55,288 nucleotides of DNA from Clostridia bacterium (GCA_017428635.1 JAFRQK010000073.1:1-55288); one strand, 5' to 3'; counted from the stretch's first letter, positions 7,081 through 17,338 are shown. The notes: a model not told the origin generated them from the letters alone. Numbers and translations: made by a program.

Positions 7081-10000
7081 ATGTTCAAGAAACTGATTAG
7101 CGTCGTCATAGCGGTGATGATGGTCGTCTCACTCGTTCCCGCGGTATTCGCGGCGAAACCGACCGATTTTCCCGATATGCCGAAAAAGGGATTCTGGTCG
7201 TACGACGCGCTCTGCGCGGCGATCGAGAACGGCCTGCTGAACGGTTCGGGCGGAAAGCTTCTTCCCGGATCCAAACTCACGCGCGCCGAGATGGCGGCGA
7301 TAGTGAACCGCGCGTTCGGCGCGATAGCGACAGACGACGTCAGCGGATTCAAAGACGTAAAAGAGAGCGACTGGTTCTACAACGACATCGCCAAAGCGCT
7401 GAGAATGGGGACGTTCGTCGGCAGCGGAGGCGGAAAGATGAACCCGAGAGACCCGATCCTCCGCGAGCAGGCGTTTACGGTAGTGGCGCGCGCTCTCAAA
7501 CTTGAGGACGGCGATCCTTCCGTTCTGGGCAAATTCTCCGACGCCGGAAAGATCTCCGGCTGGGCGAAGGGACCGGTCGCCGCTATGGTTGCGGCGGGTT
7601 ACGTCAACGGAAGCGGCGGAAAGCTCAATCCGCGGGCAACGATCACCCGTCAGGAGTTCGCCCAGGTCTTTTACAACGTGATCAAAAAATACGTAAAGAC
7701 GGCGGGCGAGTTCTCCGAAGACGTCACGGGCAACCTGATCGTCAACGTTCCCGGCGTGACGCTGAAAAACATGAAAGTAACGGGCGACCTCATCGTCGGC
7801 GAGGGCGTCGATAACGGAGAAGTCACGCTGTCCGGCGTGGAAGTGACGGGCAGACTGCTCGTCAGAGGCGGAGGCGAGAACTCCGTCATTATCACAAACA
7901 ACTCAACGGTCGGCTCTGTCCTGATCGGCAAGACGGGCGACGGAGGAGTCCGCGTTCGCACCGAAGAGGGATGCCGTGTCGAAGCGGTCGTCGTTGACGA
8001 CGGCCGCGACGAGATCATCCTCGAGGGCGGGATGAACCAGATCGTGATCAACACCGACACTCCCGTCATCATCAGGAACGGCGACGTCGTCGGTCTTACC
8101 GTAGCGGCGGAGAACGCGAACGTCACGGTCGGCTCCGGGGTCAGCGTCATGAGCGCGACGATCTCCGGCGGGGCGGACGGTGCCGTGCTTTCCGTCGATG
8201 AGACCGCAGGGATCGATTATCTGAAGAGCGAGGCGGAAGGCGCAGATATCAAGGGCGACGGCAAGATCGAACTTGCGACCGTCTCGGGCAACGGCACGAA
8301 ATATGACGTCGTCGGGACGACGCTCACCCTAGCGGACGGCACGACCGGCGTCGTCGAATGCGGCAAACCCGTCGCGGGCGGTGAAACGGTCATTACCGGT
8401 ATGGAAGATCACGTGCACGATTGGGGCGATGGCGCCGTGACGAAAGAGGCGACCTGCACCGAGGACGGCGTGAGGACCTTCACCTGCAAGTGCGGCGAAA
8501 CCAAGACTGAGGCGATCCCTGCGAAGGGACACTCACCGGCGGCGGCAGTCAGAGAAAACGAGGCGGCTCCAACCTGTACGGAGACCGGTAAATACGATGA
8601 GGTCGTATACTGCTCGGTCTGCTCTGCGGAGCTAAGCCGTAAGACCAATACGACCGACGCGCTCGGCCACGACTGGGACGACGGTGTCACCGTGATAGAG
8701 GCGACATACGAGGCCGAAGGACTGATCCGCTACACTTGCTCCCGCTGTAAAGAGACGAGGGACGAAGTCGTCCCCGTGATCGGTCACGAGCACGTTTGGG
8801 ACGAAGGCGTCGAAACGAAGGAGGCGACCTTCTTCGAGCCCGGCGAGATCACGTATACGTGTCAGGGCTGCGGCGCGACGAGGAAGGAAGAGATTCCCGT
8901 TCTTCCGCCGTACGCGGTCTTCGCGGAAACGGAGCCGCTCCTCTTCGATACGCTCGAGGAGGCGATCGCAGAGGCGTCGAAACATCCTTATCACAACGAT
9001 CCCGGCGAGGACGAGTGGACGGAGTATTCTATCTTGCTCCTCGGCCCGGACAAGCGCGAAAACCTTGTTCTTGAGAGCGGTTACAATCTTATCGTCTACG
9101 GCCGTCTCGAGGTCGAAGGGGAGATCACTCTCGGCGCGTCCGATTACGCGCACTGTCCCGGAGCGGGCGCCGCGCGTCTGATCGTCTCCATGGAGGAAGG
9201 CGTGTTCTTCTCCGTCGGAGGCAGGATTGTGTTCGACGGCGACGCGCCGGAGAACGGTTCGTTCAGAATGCTGTCCGACAACACCGAGGGTTCGGGACGT
9301 CTCACGATCACCGGATACCGCGAGATCGAAAAACGTGAAGATCCCGACGACGCGACGGTGTATGAGAAACCGTTCCTCTGCCTTGAAGGCAACCCGGCCG
9401 ATTACGACTCCGTTGAGATCATCGGCGACGCAGACTTCACTTCGTGGACCGACGGTTTCGTGATCGAGGACAATTTTGACGAAGTGCGTCTGGCGGGCGC
9501 TCTCGCCGTCGATAATATCGAGACGTGGGATACTCCGCTCGACTTCTGCGGAGAGAACGCGTCGTTCACGGTCGGCGGGGTGAAATATATCGGCACGTCG
9601 TCTGACGCCTCGTTCCAGATGATCGACGACGGCGGAGCGGAGATCTGGGCGTCCGTCGAGGGAGACGGCAGCGTCCACTTTACCGGCAGGGAAGCCCGCT
9701 TCAACGGCGACTTTGATTTCGACGGCAGACTTGACTTTGCGCCTCCGCGCGACAGCGAAGACGAGTTCCTCGTCACGGTAGGCGAGGAAGCCGACGTCAC
9801 GCTCGGCGGAGAGGTGATCCTGAACGAGGGCGTAAGGTTCGTCAACGACGGAAACTTTACCGCTTTGCGGTGCTATCTCGGCGTCGACGGCGTCTTTGAA
9901 AACAACGGTACGTTCGAAACGACTCCCGTCCTGTCCGACGACGGACATTACGTCATCTCGGAGATCGAATTCCGGGGCGGCTCCTCGTTCGTCAACCGCG

Positions 10001-12756
10001 GCCGGTTCATCATAGGCGGATTTGATACCGAAGACGGATACCGATTCAGCGAATTCAGCGTGGTGGATGGCGAGGCGCTCAACGAAGAGGGCGGACGGAT
10101 CGAAAACTCCGGTTCGTTCTGCGTCGAGGGCGGATCGTTCGTCAACGACGGGCTTATCATAACCGATAACGAATTCCAGCTCCGTTCCGGCATGGCGCGC
10201 ATCACCGTGATAGCAGGTGAGGACGGCGGAGGGACAGAAGAAAATCCCGGATACCTTGAATCGGTCAATAACGGCACGGTCATAAACCGCGGATTCTTCA
10301 ACGTCTCAGGTTCCTCGCTTGTCAACGGGGGCAGATTCGAAAACGACGGCGGCCGCTTCTACGTCCATTCGCAGGGTGCGTTCACCCAGGTCGAGACGAT
10401 CGAGAGAGTTCCCGGACAACCCGAAAACGGCGAAGACTGGGATAACTTCTGGGGCTGGGACCATGAGAGGGACGGCTGGTTCAGGAGCGTCGACTGGCGT
10501 TACGAGGCGGACGAGATCGACCGCTCCGTATTTACCAACAGCGGTACGTTCATGAATTTCTCGGATACCGAGTTCTCCGGCGCTTCCGTCAGCAATACGG
10601 GCAGCATCGGAAGCTCCGACCGGATCGTTTTCCGCGAGATGTCGATGGAGAATTACGATAACGACTACGAGCACATAAGGTTCCCCGAGTCCATCGAGTT
10701 CCCGATCTCCGAAGTATTCAACTCCGGCAGATTCGTCAACGGCACGACGACCGGCGTCGGCGAGGGCTGGGACGGTTCCGACGGATACGTCGAGCTCAAC
10801 AGATCGACCTTTGAAAACTCCGGCGAGATCGTGAACAACGGCAGATTCGAACTGAGAGGCGCCGATTACTCTCAGGCGGCGGGGTCGAAACTCGTGACTT
10901 ACAACTCCTCCGGGCTTGAGATCACGGGCGGCTCAATCATCGTTCCCGCGGATTCCGAGTTCCTCAACGAAGGGTATCTGCGTATCACCGACGAGTTCGG
11001 CGAGAACGCGGAGTTCGGCAAGTGCGATCTGTCGGGTTTCGAGAATTTCTTCACCGACTGGGTCGACGAGTCGAACGAGTCCAGATGGCTCGACTATTCC
11101 GTCAACGTTTACGATATGACGGGATACGAAGCAGCCGTGGCCGAGCAGTCAGAGAGAGACGGAAGATACAAATACAACCGCCTCGACTTCCGCGGCGATA
11201 TCACGTTTACTGAGGACGAGGTCCTCGACGACTTTGACAACTACTGGATCGAATCGGCCGCGGCGTTCGGCTGGTTCGAACGAACGGACGACGGCGACGT
11301 CCTCGTGGACGAGCCGACGGAAAACTCCGAATGGAGAAGCTACAATAAGGGCGTGACGGTAACGGTCGCGGAAGGCGCGACGGTCACCGTGGGCAACGAT
11401 ACGACTCTCATCGTCAACGGCGACGATTGGGACGAGTGGCGGATCACGTTCCCCGGTACGCTCAAGGTCGACGGCACGTTCGTCGTCGCGAAAGCGATCG
11501 AAGAAATAATTAACGAAGAAGGCGAGCGTATCTCCGACTGGTTCGGAGAGGGCAGAGTCGAGGTCTGGATGGACGGCTCCGTAGACGCGAGCGCAGGCGA
11601 GATCGTAAATAACGGATACTTCGAAGTCCGTTATCACGAGAGATGCCGCCGCGACGGCGACGTATATATCAACGAAGGCGGTTTCTTCCGCCCCGAAGAG
11701 ACCGTTCTGTCCGGCTTGCCCGACAACTATATCCCGTGCGCCGAGGTGCGCACGAGCGAGGGCTTCGCTCAGGCGCTAACGTGGGAAGACCCCGTATTCC
11801 TGAGGATCTGCCCGAGATACGATTCGTGCGTTACCGTCAGAGACGACCTGACGCTTCGCGAGGGCGCCCAGCTCTCGATCGAGGGCAACAGCGGCATGAA
11901 CGTGGAATACGGTGCGACCTTTACCGTATCTCCCGGCGCGTACGTCGACAATCACGGCGACGTCACCGTATGGGGCGACCTCATCGTCGAAGGATCTTTC
12001 TGGTCAGAGAGGAATATCGAGGTCGGAGCCGTTACCGGCTCTGAAGAGGCGCATATCGTCGTCAGAGGAAACGGCAGCCTCGAGACGTGGGCCCGCACTT
12101 CCGTCGTAGTTTACGGGACCGGAGAGGTGATCCTCGAAGACGCGGGTCATATCATGTGCGAAGGAGCTCCCGTAAGGGTCGCCGTCAAGAACGGCTGGAG
12201 ACCCGAAGGACGTATCGGCGGGATCATTCTTCCCGACGGCGTCGTGATCAACGTCGGAGGCGAATACGTCGGATTCGACGAACGGAATACCGTTTTCGAA
12301 GGCGACTCCACGGTCAACTTCTCGGGCGATCCGAACGGCGGCGCGAGCGTCATCGCGGGCGAAGGGGCGACCGTCACCGTAAACGGTATGGTCCTCGAAC
12401 AACTCGAAGACGGAATGCGCGGCAACAACTTCAACGTCTTAGCGGACGACGAGTGGTTCTTCATCACGCCTCACGTATTCGGTCTCGGCGATAACCCGTC
12501 CGTCTTCGTCGGCATGTGCGACGACCGGATCGGGTATAAGCTGTTCTGTGACGGAAAAGAACTCGAGTTCGATCTCGAGCTGATCCCCGAGGAAAACAAG
12601 ACACACCTCTCGTGTAAAGACGGATGCGAGTGGTTCGAGGCGTACGAAGGACACGATCCCGGCCTCACCCTCGAGATCACGCTTCCCGGCGGGGTCACCG
12701 TTATCATAAACGGCGTTCCGCTGAAACCCGAGTGGGATGAAGTCCGACCCGACTGA
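7081..12756 (+). CDS. Giant SLH-domain surface protein with Cys-repeat and beta-strand repeat regions
   Basis: A 1891-aa secreted protein. Residues 1-24 form a signal peptide (KKLISVVIAVMMVVSLVPAVFA). Three S-layer homology domains follow (about 28-75, 85-140, 148-200), which should bind secondary wall polymer. Residues 210-435 are short beta-strand repeats of the polymer-forming kind. Residues about 440-625 hold three repeats of the HDWGDGAVTKEATC...TCKCGETKTEAIPAKGH type; the first has full CxC/CxxC cysteines and the third loses the first. The remaining 1250 residues are acidic, with repeated VNNGxF / ENNGTF / FVNDG turns that suggest a long parallel beta-solenoid. No catalytic motif is seen. 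It is probably an S-layer-attached adhesin or structural fibre. Confidence 0.9.
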   Translation: MFKKLISVVIAVMMVVSLVPAVFAAKPTDFPDMPKKGFWSYDALCAAIENGLLNGSGGKLLPGSKLTRAEMAAIVNRAFGAIATDDVSGFKDVKESDWFYNDIAKALRMGTFVGSGGGKMNPRDPILREQAFTVVARALKLEDGDPSVLGKFSDAGKISGWAKGPVAAMVAAGYVNGSGGKLNPRATITRQEFAQVFYNVIKKYVKTAGEFSEDVTGNLIVNVPGVTLKNMKVTGDLIVGEGVDNGEVTLSGVEVTGRLLVRGGGENSVIITNNSTVGSVLIGKTGDGGVRVRTEEGCRVEAVVVDDGRDEIILEGGMNQIVINTDTPVIIRNGDVVGLTVAAENANVTVGSGVSVMSATISGGADGAVLSVDETAGIDYLKSEAEGADIKGDGKIELATVSGNGTKYDVVGTTLTLADGTTGVVECGKPVAGGETVITGMEDHVHDWGDGAVTKEATCTEDGVRTFTCKCGETKTEAIPAKGHSPAAAVRENEAAPTCTETGKYDEVVYCSVCSAELSRKTNTTDALGHDWDDGVTVIEATYEAEGLIRYTCSRCKETRDEVVPVIGHEHVWDEGVETKEATFFEPGEITYTCQGCGATRKEEIPVLPPYAVFAETEPLLFDTLEEAIAEASKHPYHNDPGEDEWTEYSILLLGPDKRENLVLESGYNLIVYGRLEVEGEITLGASDYAHCPGAGAARLIVSMEEGVFFSVGGRIVFDGDAPENGSFRMLSDNTEGSGRLTITGYREIEKREDPDDATVYEKPFLCLEGNPADYDSVEIIGDADFTSWTDGFVIEDNFDEVRLAGALAVDNIETWDTPLDFCGENASFTVGGVKYIGTSSDASFQMIDDGGAEIWASVEGDGSVHFTGREARFNGDFDFDGRLDFAPPRDSEDEFLVTVGEEADVTLGGEVILNEGVRFVNDGNFTALRCYLGVDGVFENNGTFETTPVLSDDGHYVISEIEFRGGSSFVNRGRFIIGGFDTEDGYRFSEFSVVDGEALNEEGGRIENSGSFCVEGGSFVNDGLIITDNEFQLRSGMARITVIAGEDGGGTEENPGYLESVNNGTVINRGFFNVSGSSLVNGGRFENDGGRFYVHSQGAFTQVETIERVPGQPENGEDWDNFWGWDHERDGWFRSVDWRYEADEIDRSVFTNSGTFMNFSDTEFSGASVSNTGSIGSSDRIVFREMSMENYDNDYEHIRFPESIEFPISEVFNSGRFVNGTTTGVGEGWDGSDGYVELNRSTFENSGEIVNNGRFELRGADYSQAAGSKLVTYNSSGLEITGGSIIVPADSEFLNEGYLRITDEFGENAEFGKCDLSGFENFFTDWVDESNESRWLDYSVNVYDMTGYEAAVAEQSERDGRYKYNRLDFRGDITFTEDEVLDDFDNYWIESAAAFGWFERTDDGDVLVDEPTENSEWRSYNKGVTVTVAEGATVTVGNDTTLIVNGDDWDEWRITFPGTLKVDGTFVVAKAIEEIINEEGERISDWFGEGRVEVWMDGSVDASAGEIVNNGYFEVRYHERCRRDGDVYINEGGFFRPEETVLSGLPDNYIPCAEVRTSEGFAQALTWEDPVFLRICPRYDSCVTVRDDLTLREGAQLSIEGNSGMNVEYGATFTVSPGAYVDNHGDVTVWGDLIVEGSFWSERNIEVGAVTGSEEAHIVVRGNGSLETWARTSVVVYGTGEVILEDAGHIMCEGAPVRVAVKNGWRPEGRIGGIILPDGVVINVGGEYVGFDERNTVFEGDSTVNFSGDPNGGASVIAGEGATVTVNGMVLEQLEDGMRGNNFNVLADDEWFFITPHVFGLGDNPSVFVGMCDDRIGYKLFCDGKELEFDLELIPEENKTHLSCKDGCEWFEAYEGHDPGLTLEITLPGGVTVIINGVPLKPEWDEVRPD

Positions 12757-12769
12757 TACATATAATCAC

Positions 12770-12798
12770 GAAAAGCGCCCCGTCCGGGGCGCTTTTTC
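12770..12798 (+). terminator. Terminator of the giant SLH gene
   Basis: AAAAGCGCCCCG-tc-CGGGGCGCTTTTT forms a compact GC-rich stem followed by a T-run, 14 bp after the stop codon. Confidence 0.93.
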
Positions 12799-12929
12799 AT
12801 TTCTTCAATCAAATATGCGCTGACAGAACCAAAACGTGCATACAGACGCTCGGCGTTCTTTTTAAAAAGGCCGATAGAGTATGCGCGTTCGTCAGAGACG
12901 GTTTCTCCTGTTTTGTATAAACTTTATCC

Positions 12930-12958
12930 TTTACATATCGGGTTAAATGTAGTATAAT
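12930..12958 (+). promoter_or_regulatory. Promoter of the SLH-GH43 gene
   Basis: TTTACA at 12930-12935 and TATAAT at 12953-12958 have a 17-bp spacer. Upstream, 12842-12890 holds an imperfect inverted repeat (GCATAC ... CGGC / GCCG ... GTATGC) of unknown role. Confidence 0.8.
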
Positions 12959-12999
12959 ATACGGAGCGAAAACACGGATCGCTTCAAGGAGAATGCATA

Positions 13000-14934
13000 A
13001 TGAGAAAAACGGTTTTCTCTTTTGTGACTGCTGCTTTTGCCGCGCTGATCGCGCTGACGGCCATTATCGCAGTTTCCGCAAACACGGATCGGATACCGTT
13101 CACAGACGTTTCGGAATCCGCGTGGTACTACTCCGACGTGGCCGGAGCTTATAACATGGGGCTCGTTAACGGAAGATCGGCGACGGTCTTCGCTCCGAAG
13201 GCAAACGTAACGAGAGCGGAGATCGCAACGCTCCTCTCGCGCGTAGACGGCGCAGAGGTCGATCCGAACGCGACCGTATCTTATCCCGACGTCAAGGCGG
13301 GCGGATGGTACGTTCCGTATCTCGCGTGGGCGGCGTCGAAGGGGATCATCAAAGGATATCCCGACGGGACGGCAAGACCGAACGCTCCCGTAACACGCGC
13401 CGAGATAGCGGTGATGCTGGCGAGATACGCGTCGCTGAGAGAACTTACGCTTCCTGCGTCTCCCAGGACCGACGCGTTCAGCGACGCGGGTTCGTTCAAA
13501 AGCTGGTACTCGGCTGAGGCGGAAACGCTTCGCCTGGCGGGGATCTTCGGAGGCGACTCTGCGAGAAGGTTCAATCCGGGTTCCAACGCCACCCGGGCGG
13601 AGGTCGCGGCGCTTGCGGTCAGATTTACCGCGTCGGCAAAGATAGCCGAGAATACCGTCCTCATCGCGTCGAGTTATAAGAATCTGAGACCGGCTGTCAT
13701 CTCCGTCAAAGGCGACACCCGCGACAGAGAATACGTAGCGGAACGGATCAGGGAGGCAACGGGTAAAAACGTCTTATCGTTCGACGATACGTCCGGGAAA
13801 CAGAAGATAGAGATCGTTCTTCATCTCACGAGCCGGCCCGAATCCGAGGGGATAATCGAATCCCTCGGCGAGACCGATTACCGCATTCGCGTCACTGAAA
13901 AAGACGGATACGTGACCGTTGCGATCGGTTACAACAGATTCTTCGTCCTCCAAGAGGTCGTTTCCGTGATCCTTAACGACTATTACTCCGGAGGAGAACT
14001 CAGAATGCCCAAAGACCTTGATACTACGGGCAGGGTAGATTTCCCGTACGAGGGAAGGTATGAAGAAGTCGTGACCGAGAGCGATATTTCACAGCTCCGC
14101 GACCCGTACGTTCTTCTGGAAGAAGGCGTTTACTACGTTTACGGAACCGGCTGGAGAATGTACAAAAACACGTCCGGCGATCTCGCGGGTCCGTGGGAAG
14201 GTCCGTATAACGTTGTGACCTCGCCCGACGATTTCTCAAAAGACAGATGGGCGCCCGAGGTATATAAGTACGGCGGCAAATACTATATGTTTACCACGTA
14301 CACGTCGAAAGAGACCGGCAAGCACGGCTGCGCGATATTCCGCGCCGACTCCCCCGAGGGCCCGTTCACGATCTGGTCGGACGGTATCGTGACGCCCGCC
14401 GACTGGGATTCGATCGACGGAACGCTGTATATAGATCCTAACGGCGACCCGTGGATGGTCTTCGTCCACGAACACGTATCGACCGACGACCGCGTCGGAA
14501 GGATGGACGCGGCGAGACTCGACTCAGAACTGAAGGGATTCATCTCAGAGCCGGTCGAGTTGTTCACGGCGCACGATCCCGCGTGGTCGAACGGCGCGAT
14601 CACGGACGGACCGTTCATATATACGTGCGAGGACGGCTCGCTTCTGATGATCTGGTCGAACTACGACGTTTTCGGATACTGCGTCGCGATGGCGAAGAGC
14701 GAAAGCGGCGAAGTGACCGGACCGTGGGTACAGATCGAAGACAGGCTTTATTCTTACGGAATGTTCGGCACCTGGGAGGGAGGTCACGGAATGATCTTCC
14801 GTGCTCTCGACGGTAATATGTATCTCTCTTATCACGCGCCTAACGAAAAGATGGGCGACAGGGGTTCCGTTCCGTGCTTCATGCGGATCAGAGAAGAAAA
14901 CGGTCTTCTCGTTCCCGATTTCAATAACGATTAA
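13000..14934 (+). CDS. SLH-anchored glycoside hydrolase family 43 enzyme
   Basis: A 644-aa surface glycosidase. A signal peptide (about 1-27) is followed by three SLH domains (about 32-78, 92-137, 155-208), a linker domain (about 215-345) resembling N-terminal non-catalytic modules of glycan enzymes, and a five-bladed GH43 domain (about 360-640). GH43 landmarks are LRDPYVLLEEGVYYVYGTG (general base Asp, about 368), DSIDGTLYIDPNGDPWMVF (pKa Asp) and AITDGPFIYTCEDGSLLMIWS. At the position where the general acid Glu is usual, the protein shows Asp in TDGP. GH43 acts on arabinan, xylan or galactan side chains; the substrate here is unknown. Confidence 0.88.
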   Translation: MRKTVFSFVTAAFAALIALTAIIAVSANTDRIPFTDVSESAWYYSDVAGAYNMGLVNGRSATVFAPKANVTRAEIATLLSRVDGAEVDPNATVSYPDVKAGGWYVPYLAWAASKGIIKGYPDGTARPNAPVTRAEIAVMLARYASLRELTLPASPRTDAFSDAGSFKSWYSAEAETLRLAGIFGGDSARRFNPGSNATRAEVAALAVRFTASAKIAENTVLIASSYKNLRPAVISVKGDTRDREYVAERIREATGKNVLSFDDTSGKQKIEIVLHLTSRPESEGIIESLGETDYRIRVTEKDGYVTVAIGYNRFFVLQEVVSVILNDYYSGGELRMPKDLDTTGRVDFPYEGRYEEVVTESDISQLRDPYVLLEEGVYYVYGTGWRMYKNTSGDLAGPWEGPYNVVTSPDDFSKDRWAPEVYKYGGKYYMFTTYTSKETGKHGCAIFRADSPEGPFTIWSDGIVTPADWDSIDGTLYIDPNGDPWMVFVHEHVSTDDRVGRMDAARLDSELKGFISEPVELFTAHDPAWSNGAITDGPFIYTCEDGSLLMIWSNYDVFGYCVAMAKSESGEVTGPWVQIEDRLYSYGMFGTWEGGHGMIFRALDGNMYLSYHAPNEKMGDRGSVPCFMRIREENGLLVPDFNND

Positions 14935-14979
14935 ATACGAACCTGAACGGTTCGATAAATAGAAAAGAGGAAAAACAAA

Positions 14980-15564
14980 ATGAAAAAACTTACGGCAATT
15001 ATTATCGCTGCGATCATGATCTTCGCTCTGGTCGCGTGCACCGGTAATCAGGGCAACGCAGAGACCGGAAAAGCCACGGGCGGAGAGACCGAAAGCGCAA
15101 CGGTACCCGCGACCGAGAGCGCAGAACCCGTCGAGAGCGACGAGGCGACCGAGACCGCTTCCGATACCGGTATCGACGGAGTTCCGAACCCGATCGAAGA
15201 GGTCGGATCCGCTGAGGATTTCGAAGCGATAGGCATTACCAACCTTCATACGCCCGACAGTGCTGAAAACGTAAAATACAGCATTATCGACGACAAGATC
15301 GCTCAAATAGACTTTGCGTACTACGGCGTCGAGTATTGCTTGCGCGCGGCGAAAACTGAAGACGATATCTCCGGCCTATACGGAGACACTGTATCCGAAA
15401 AGGAACTTTCCGGAGGCGGAACTCTGACCGAGATCGCCGACGGTGAAAAAACTTACTTCAAGGTTGAATGGAAAAGGAACGGCGTTTCCTTCTCTCTCGC
15501 TAACGTGGAAGGCTCGAGCGAGGATCAGCTCCGCGACTTGTTCGAGGAAATCAGATATAAATAA
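14980..15564 (+). CDS. Small acidic lipoprotein of unknown function
   Basis: A 194-aa predicted lipoprotein. The signal peptide ends in a lipobox (ALVAC, Cys20). A Thr/Glu/Ala/Ser-rich linker (residues 21-65) leads to a small folded domain (about 70-194) with alternating strands: YSIIDDKIAQIDFAYYGVEYCLRAAKT, YFKVEWKRNGVSFSLAN. The domain resembles anonymous clostridial lipoprotein domains and carries no catalytic motif. It lies 45 bp behind the GH43 gene, with its own good ribosome site (AAAGAGGAAA) and a terminator behind it, so it may be made with the glycosidase. Confidence 0.8.
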   Translation: MKKLTAIIIAAIMIFALVACTGNQGNAETGKATGGETESATVPATESAEPVESDEATETASDTGIDGVPNPIEEVGSAEDFEAIGITNLHTPDSAENVKYSIIDDKIAQIDFAYYGVEYCLRAAKTEDDISGLYGDTVSEKELSGGGTLTEIADGEKTYFKVEWKRNGVSFSLANVEGSSEDQLRDLFEEIRYK

Positions 15565-15573
15565 TATCTACTT

Positions 15574-15609
15574 CGCCCCGCGGTACAGATGGCCGCGGGG
15601 CGACTTTTA
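15574..15609 (+). terminator. Terminator after the lipoprotein gene
   Basis: CGCCCCGCGG and CCGCGGGGCG form a perfect 10-bp stem followed by ACTTTTAT. Confidence 0.9.
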
Positions 15610-15643
15610 TACCGCTCTCAAATAAAGCAACGGAGGCTGACAA

Positions 15644-17338
15644 ATGGAAAAATTTGTTGATATCAAATACGAAAGACCCGATCTTGCCGGGTTCAAGAAA
15701 GAATACCTCGCCCTTATCAAAAAACTCAAGGGCGCCGGCTCATACGAAGAGGCGGACGCGGCGGTCGTTGAAATGGAACGCCTTATGAATCACGTGTTCA
15801 CGGCGTACGTGGTCGCGATGATCCGCCACAATATGAATATGAAGGACGAGTTCTACGACGGAGAGAACAAGTTTTTTGAGCGCGAGATCCCGAAAAATAT
15901 GATGCTTCTCAAAAAAGGGACCGAAGCGATGCTCAAGAGCCCGTACCGGAAGGAACTCGAGGGAAAATACGGTTCGTATATGTTTGAGAACGCCGAGATC
16001 CAGGCGAAACTGATCAAGCCGTCGATCATCATCCCGTCGATCGCGGAAAACAAACTCACGAGCGAGTATTCAAAGGTTGCCGCTGGATGCTCCGTCGAGT
16101 TCATGGGCGAAAAGTGCAACTTCTACGGTCTTCTGAAGCACATGCAGTCGACGGACAGGGAAGAGCGCAAAGCGGCGTTCGAGGCGTGGGCGAAACTTTA
16201 CGAGGAAGCTTCTCCTAAACTCGACGAAATATACGGCAAACTCATAAAGACCCGCTGTAAGATAGCGAAAAAACTCGGATTCAAAAACTATATCGATTAC
16301 GCGTACCGGGCGAGACAGAGATACGATTACGGGCCGGACGACGTCGCCCGCTTCCGCGAGGCGGTGAGAACGACGGTCACTCCGGTTTGCGACCGTCTTT
16401 ACCGCGAGCAGGCGGAACGCCTCGGGATAGATAAACTCCGTATGTATGACGAGAACCTCGTTTTCCCCGACGGCAACGCCGTCCCGCAGGGAACGCCCGA
16501 GGAACTGACCGAGAAAGCGCGGCTGATGTACGAGGATCTCTCCCCCGAGACCGGAGAATTCTTCGATTTCATGACCGAGTACGGTCTTTACGACCTCGTC
16601 ACGAGGGAAAACAAGCACCTCGGCGGGTACTGCACGGAACTTTCCGAGTTCAAAGCGCCGTTCATTTTCTCCAATTTCAACGGAACGTCCGCAGACATCG
16701 ACGTGCTGACGCACGAAGCGGGCCACGCGTTCGAGTCGTATTACGCCTCCCGCCGTCTGCCGCACACTGACCTCACGTTCTCGACGAGCGAGATCAACGA
16801 GATCCATTCGATGACGATGGAACTGTTCACGTATCCTTATATGGAGAACTTCTTCGGCGACCGCGCCGACAAGTACCGTTTCGCTCATCTGTCCGAGGCG
16901 CTCAAAACGATCCCTTATCTCGTCTCGGTCGACGAGTTCCAGCACCGTGTTTACGAGAATCCCGATTCGACTCCGTCCGACTGGAGAAGATTCTGGCGGG
17001 AGATAGAAAAGAAGTATATGCCGTGGCGCGACTACGACGGTAACGAATTCCTCGAGGGCGGCGGTTTCTGGATGCAGAAGCAGCACATATTCCTCTATCC
17101 GTTCTACTACGTCGATTACGCTATGGCGCAGATGGGGGCGTTCTCCCTCTACCGCAAGGCGACGGAGGGCGGCGACGCCTGGGGCGACTACCTGAAACTC
17201 TGCTCGATGGGCGGAATGTACGGATATTTCGAGACGCTCGACAGAGCGGGTATCCCGAATCCTCTGAAACCCGAAACGGTCAGGGAAGCCGTCGGGTTCG
17301 TCGAAAAGCGGATAGGAGAACTCGCGGAGAAGATCTGA
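15644..17338 (+). CDS. M3 family oligoendopeptidase (non-PepF group), copy 1
   Basis: A 564-aa cytosolic zinc peptidase of the M3 family, in the group related to but distinct from PepF (M3_not_pepF). The zinc motif HEAGH is at residues 357-361 (LTHEAGHAFESYYASR), with the third-ligand helix in EINEIHSMTMELFTYPYME. It lacks signal and membrane segments. The start ATG follows AACGGAGG. The next gene is a same-length paralogue 42 bp downstream, an evident tandem duplication. It probably trims short peptides taken up by the cell. Confidence 0.93.
   Translation: MEKFVDIKYERPDLAGFKKEYLALIKKLKGAGSYEEADAAVVEMERLMNHVFTAYVVAMIRHNMNMKDEFYDGENKFFEREIPKNMMLLKKGTEAMLKSPYRKELEGKYGSYMFENAEIQAKLIKPSIIIPSIAENKLTSEYSKVAAGCSVEFMGEKCNFYGLLKHMQSTDREERKAAFEAWAKLYEEASPKLDEIYGKLIKTRCKIAKKLGFKNYIDYAYRARQRYDYGPDDVARFREAVRTTVTPVCDRLYREQAERLGIDKLRMYDENLVFPDGNAVPQGTPEELTEKARLMYEDLSPETGEFFDFMTEYGLYDLVTRENKHLGGYCTELSEFKAPFIFSNFNGTSADIDVLTHEAGHAFESYYASRRLPHTDLTFSTSEINEIHSMTMELFTYPYMENFFGDRADKYRFAHLSEALKTIPYLVSVDEFQHRVYENPDSTPSDWRRFWREIEKKYMPWRDYDGNEFLEGGGFWMQKQHIFLYPFYYVDYAMAQMGAFSLYRKATEGGDAWGDYLKLCSMGGMYGYFETLDRAGIPNPLKPETVREAVGFVEKRIGELAEKI

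Noticed and set aside
7671-12812. Many Ser/Thr/Pro-rich antisense frames opposite the giant SLH gene
   Set aside because: Mirror of an Asp/Gly/Glu-rich coding sequence; no initiation signals.
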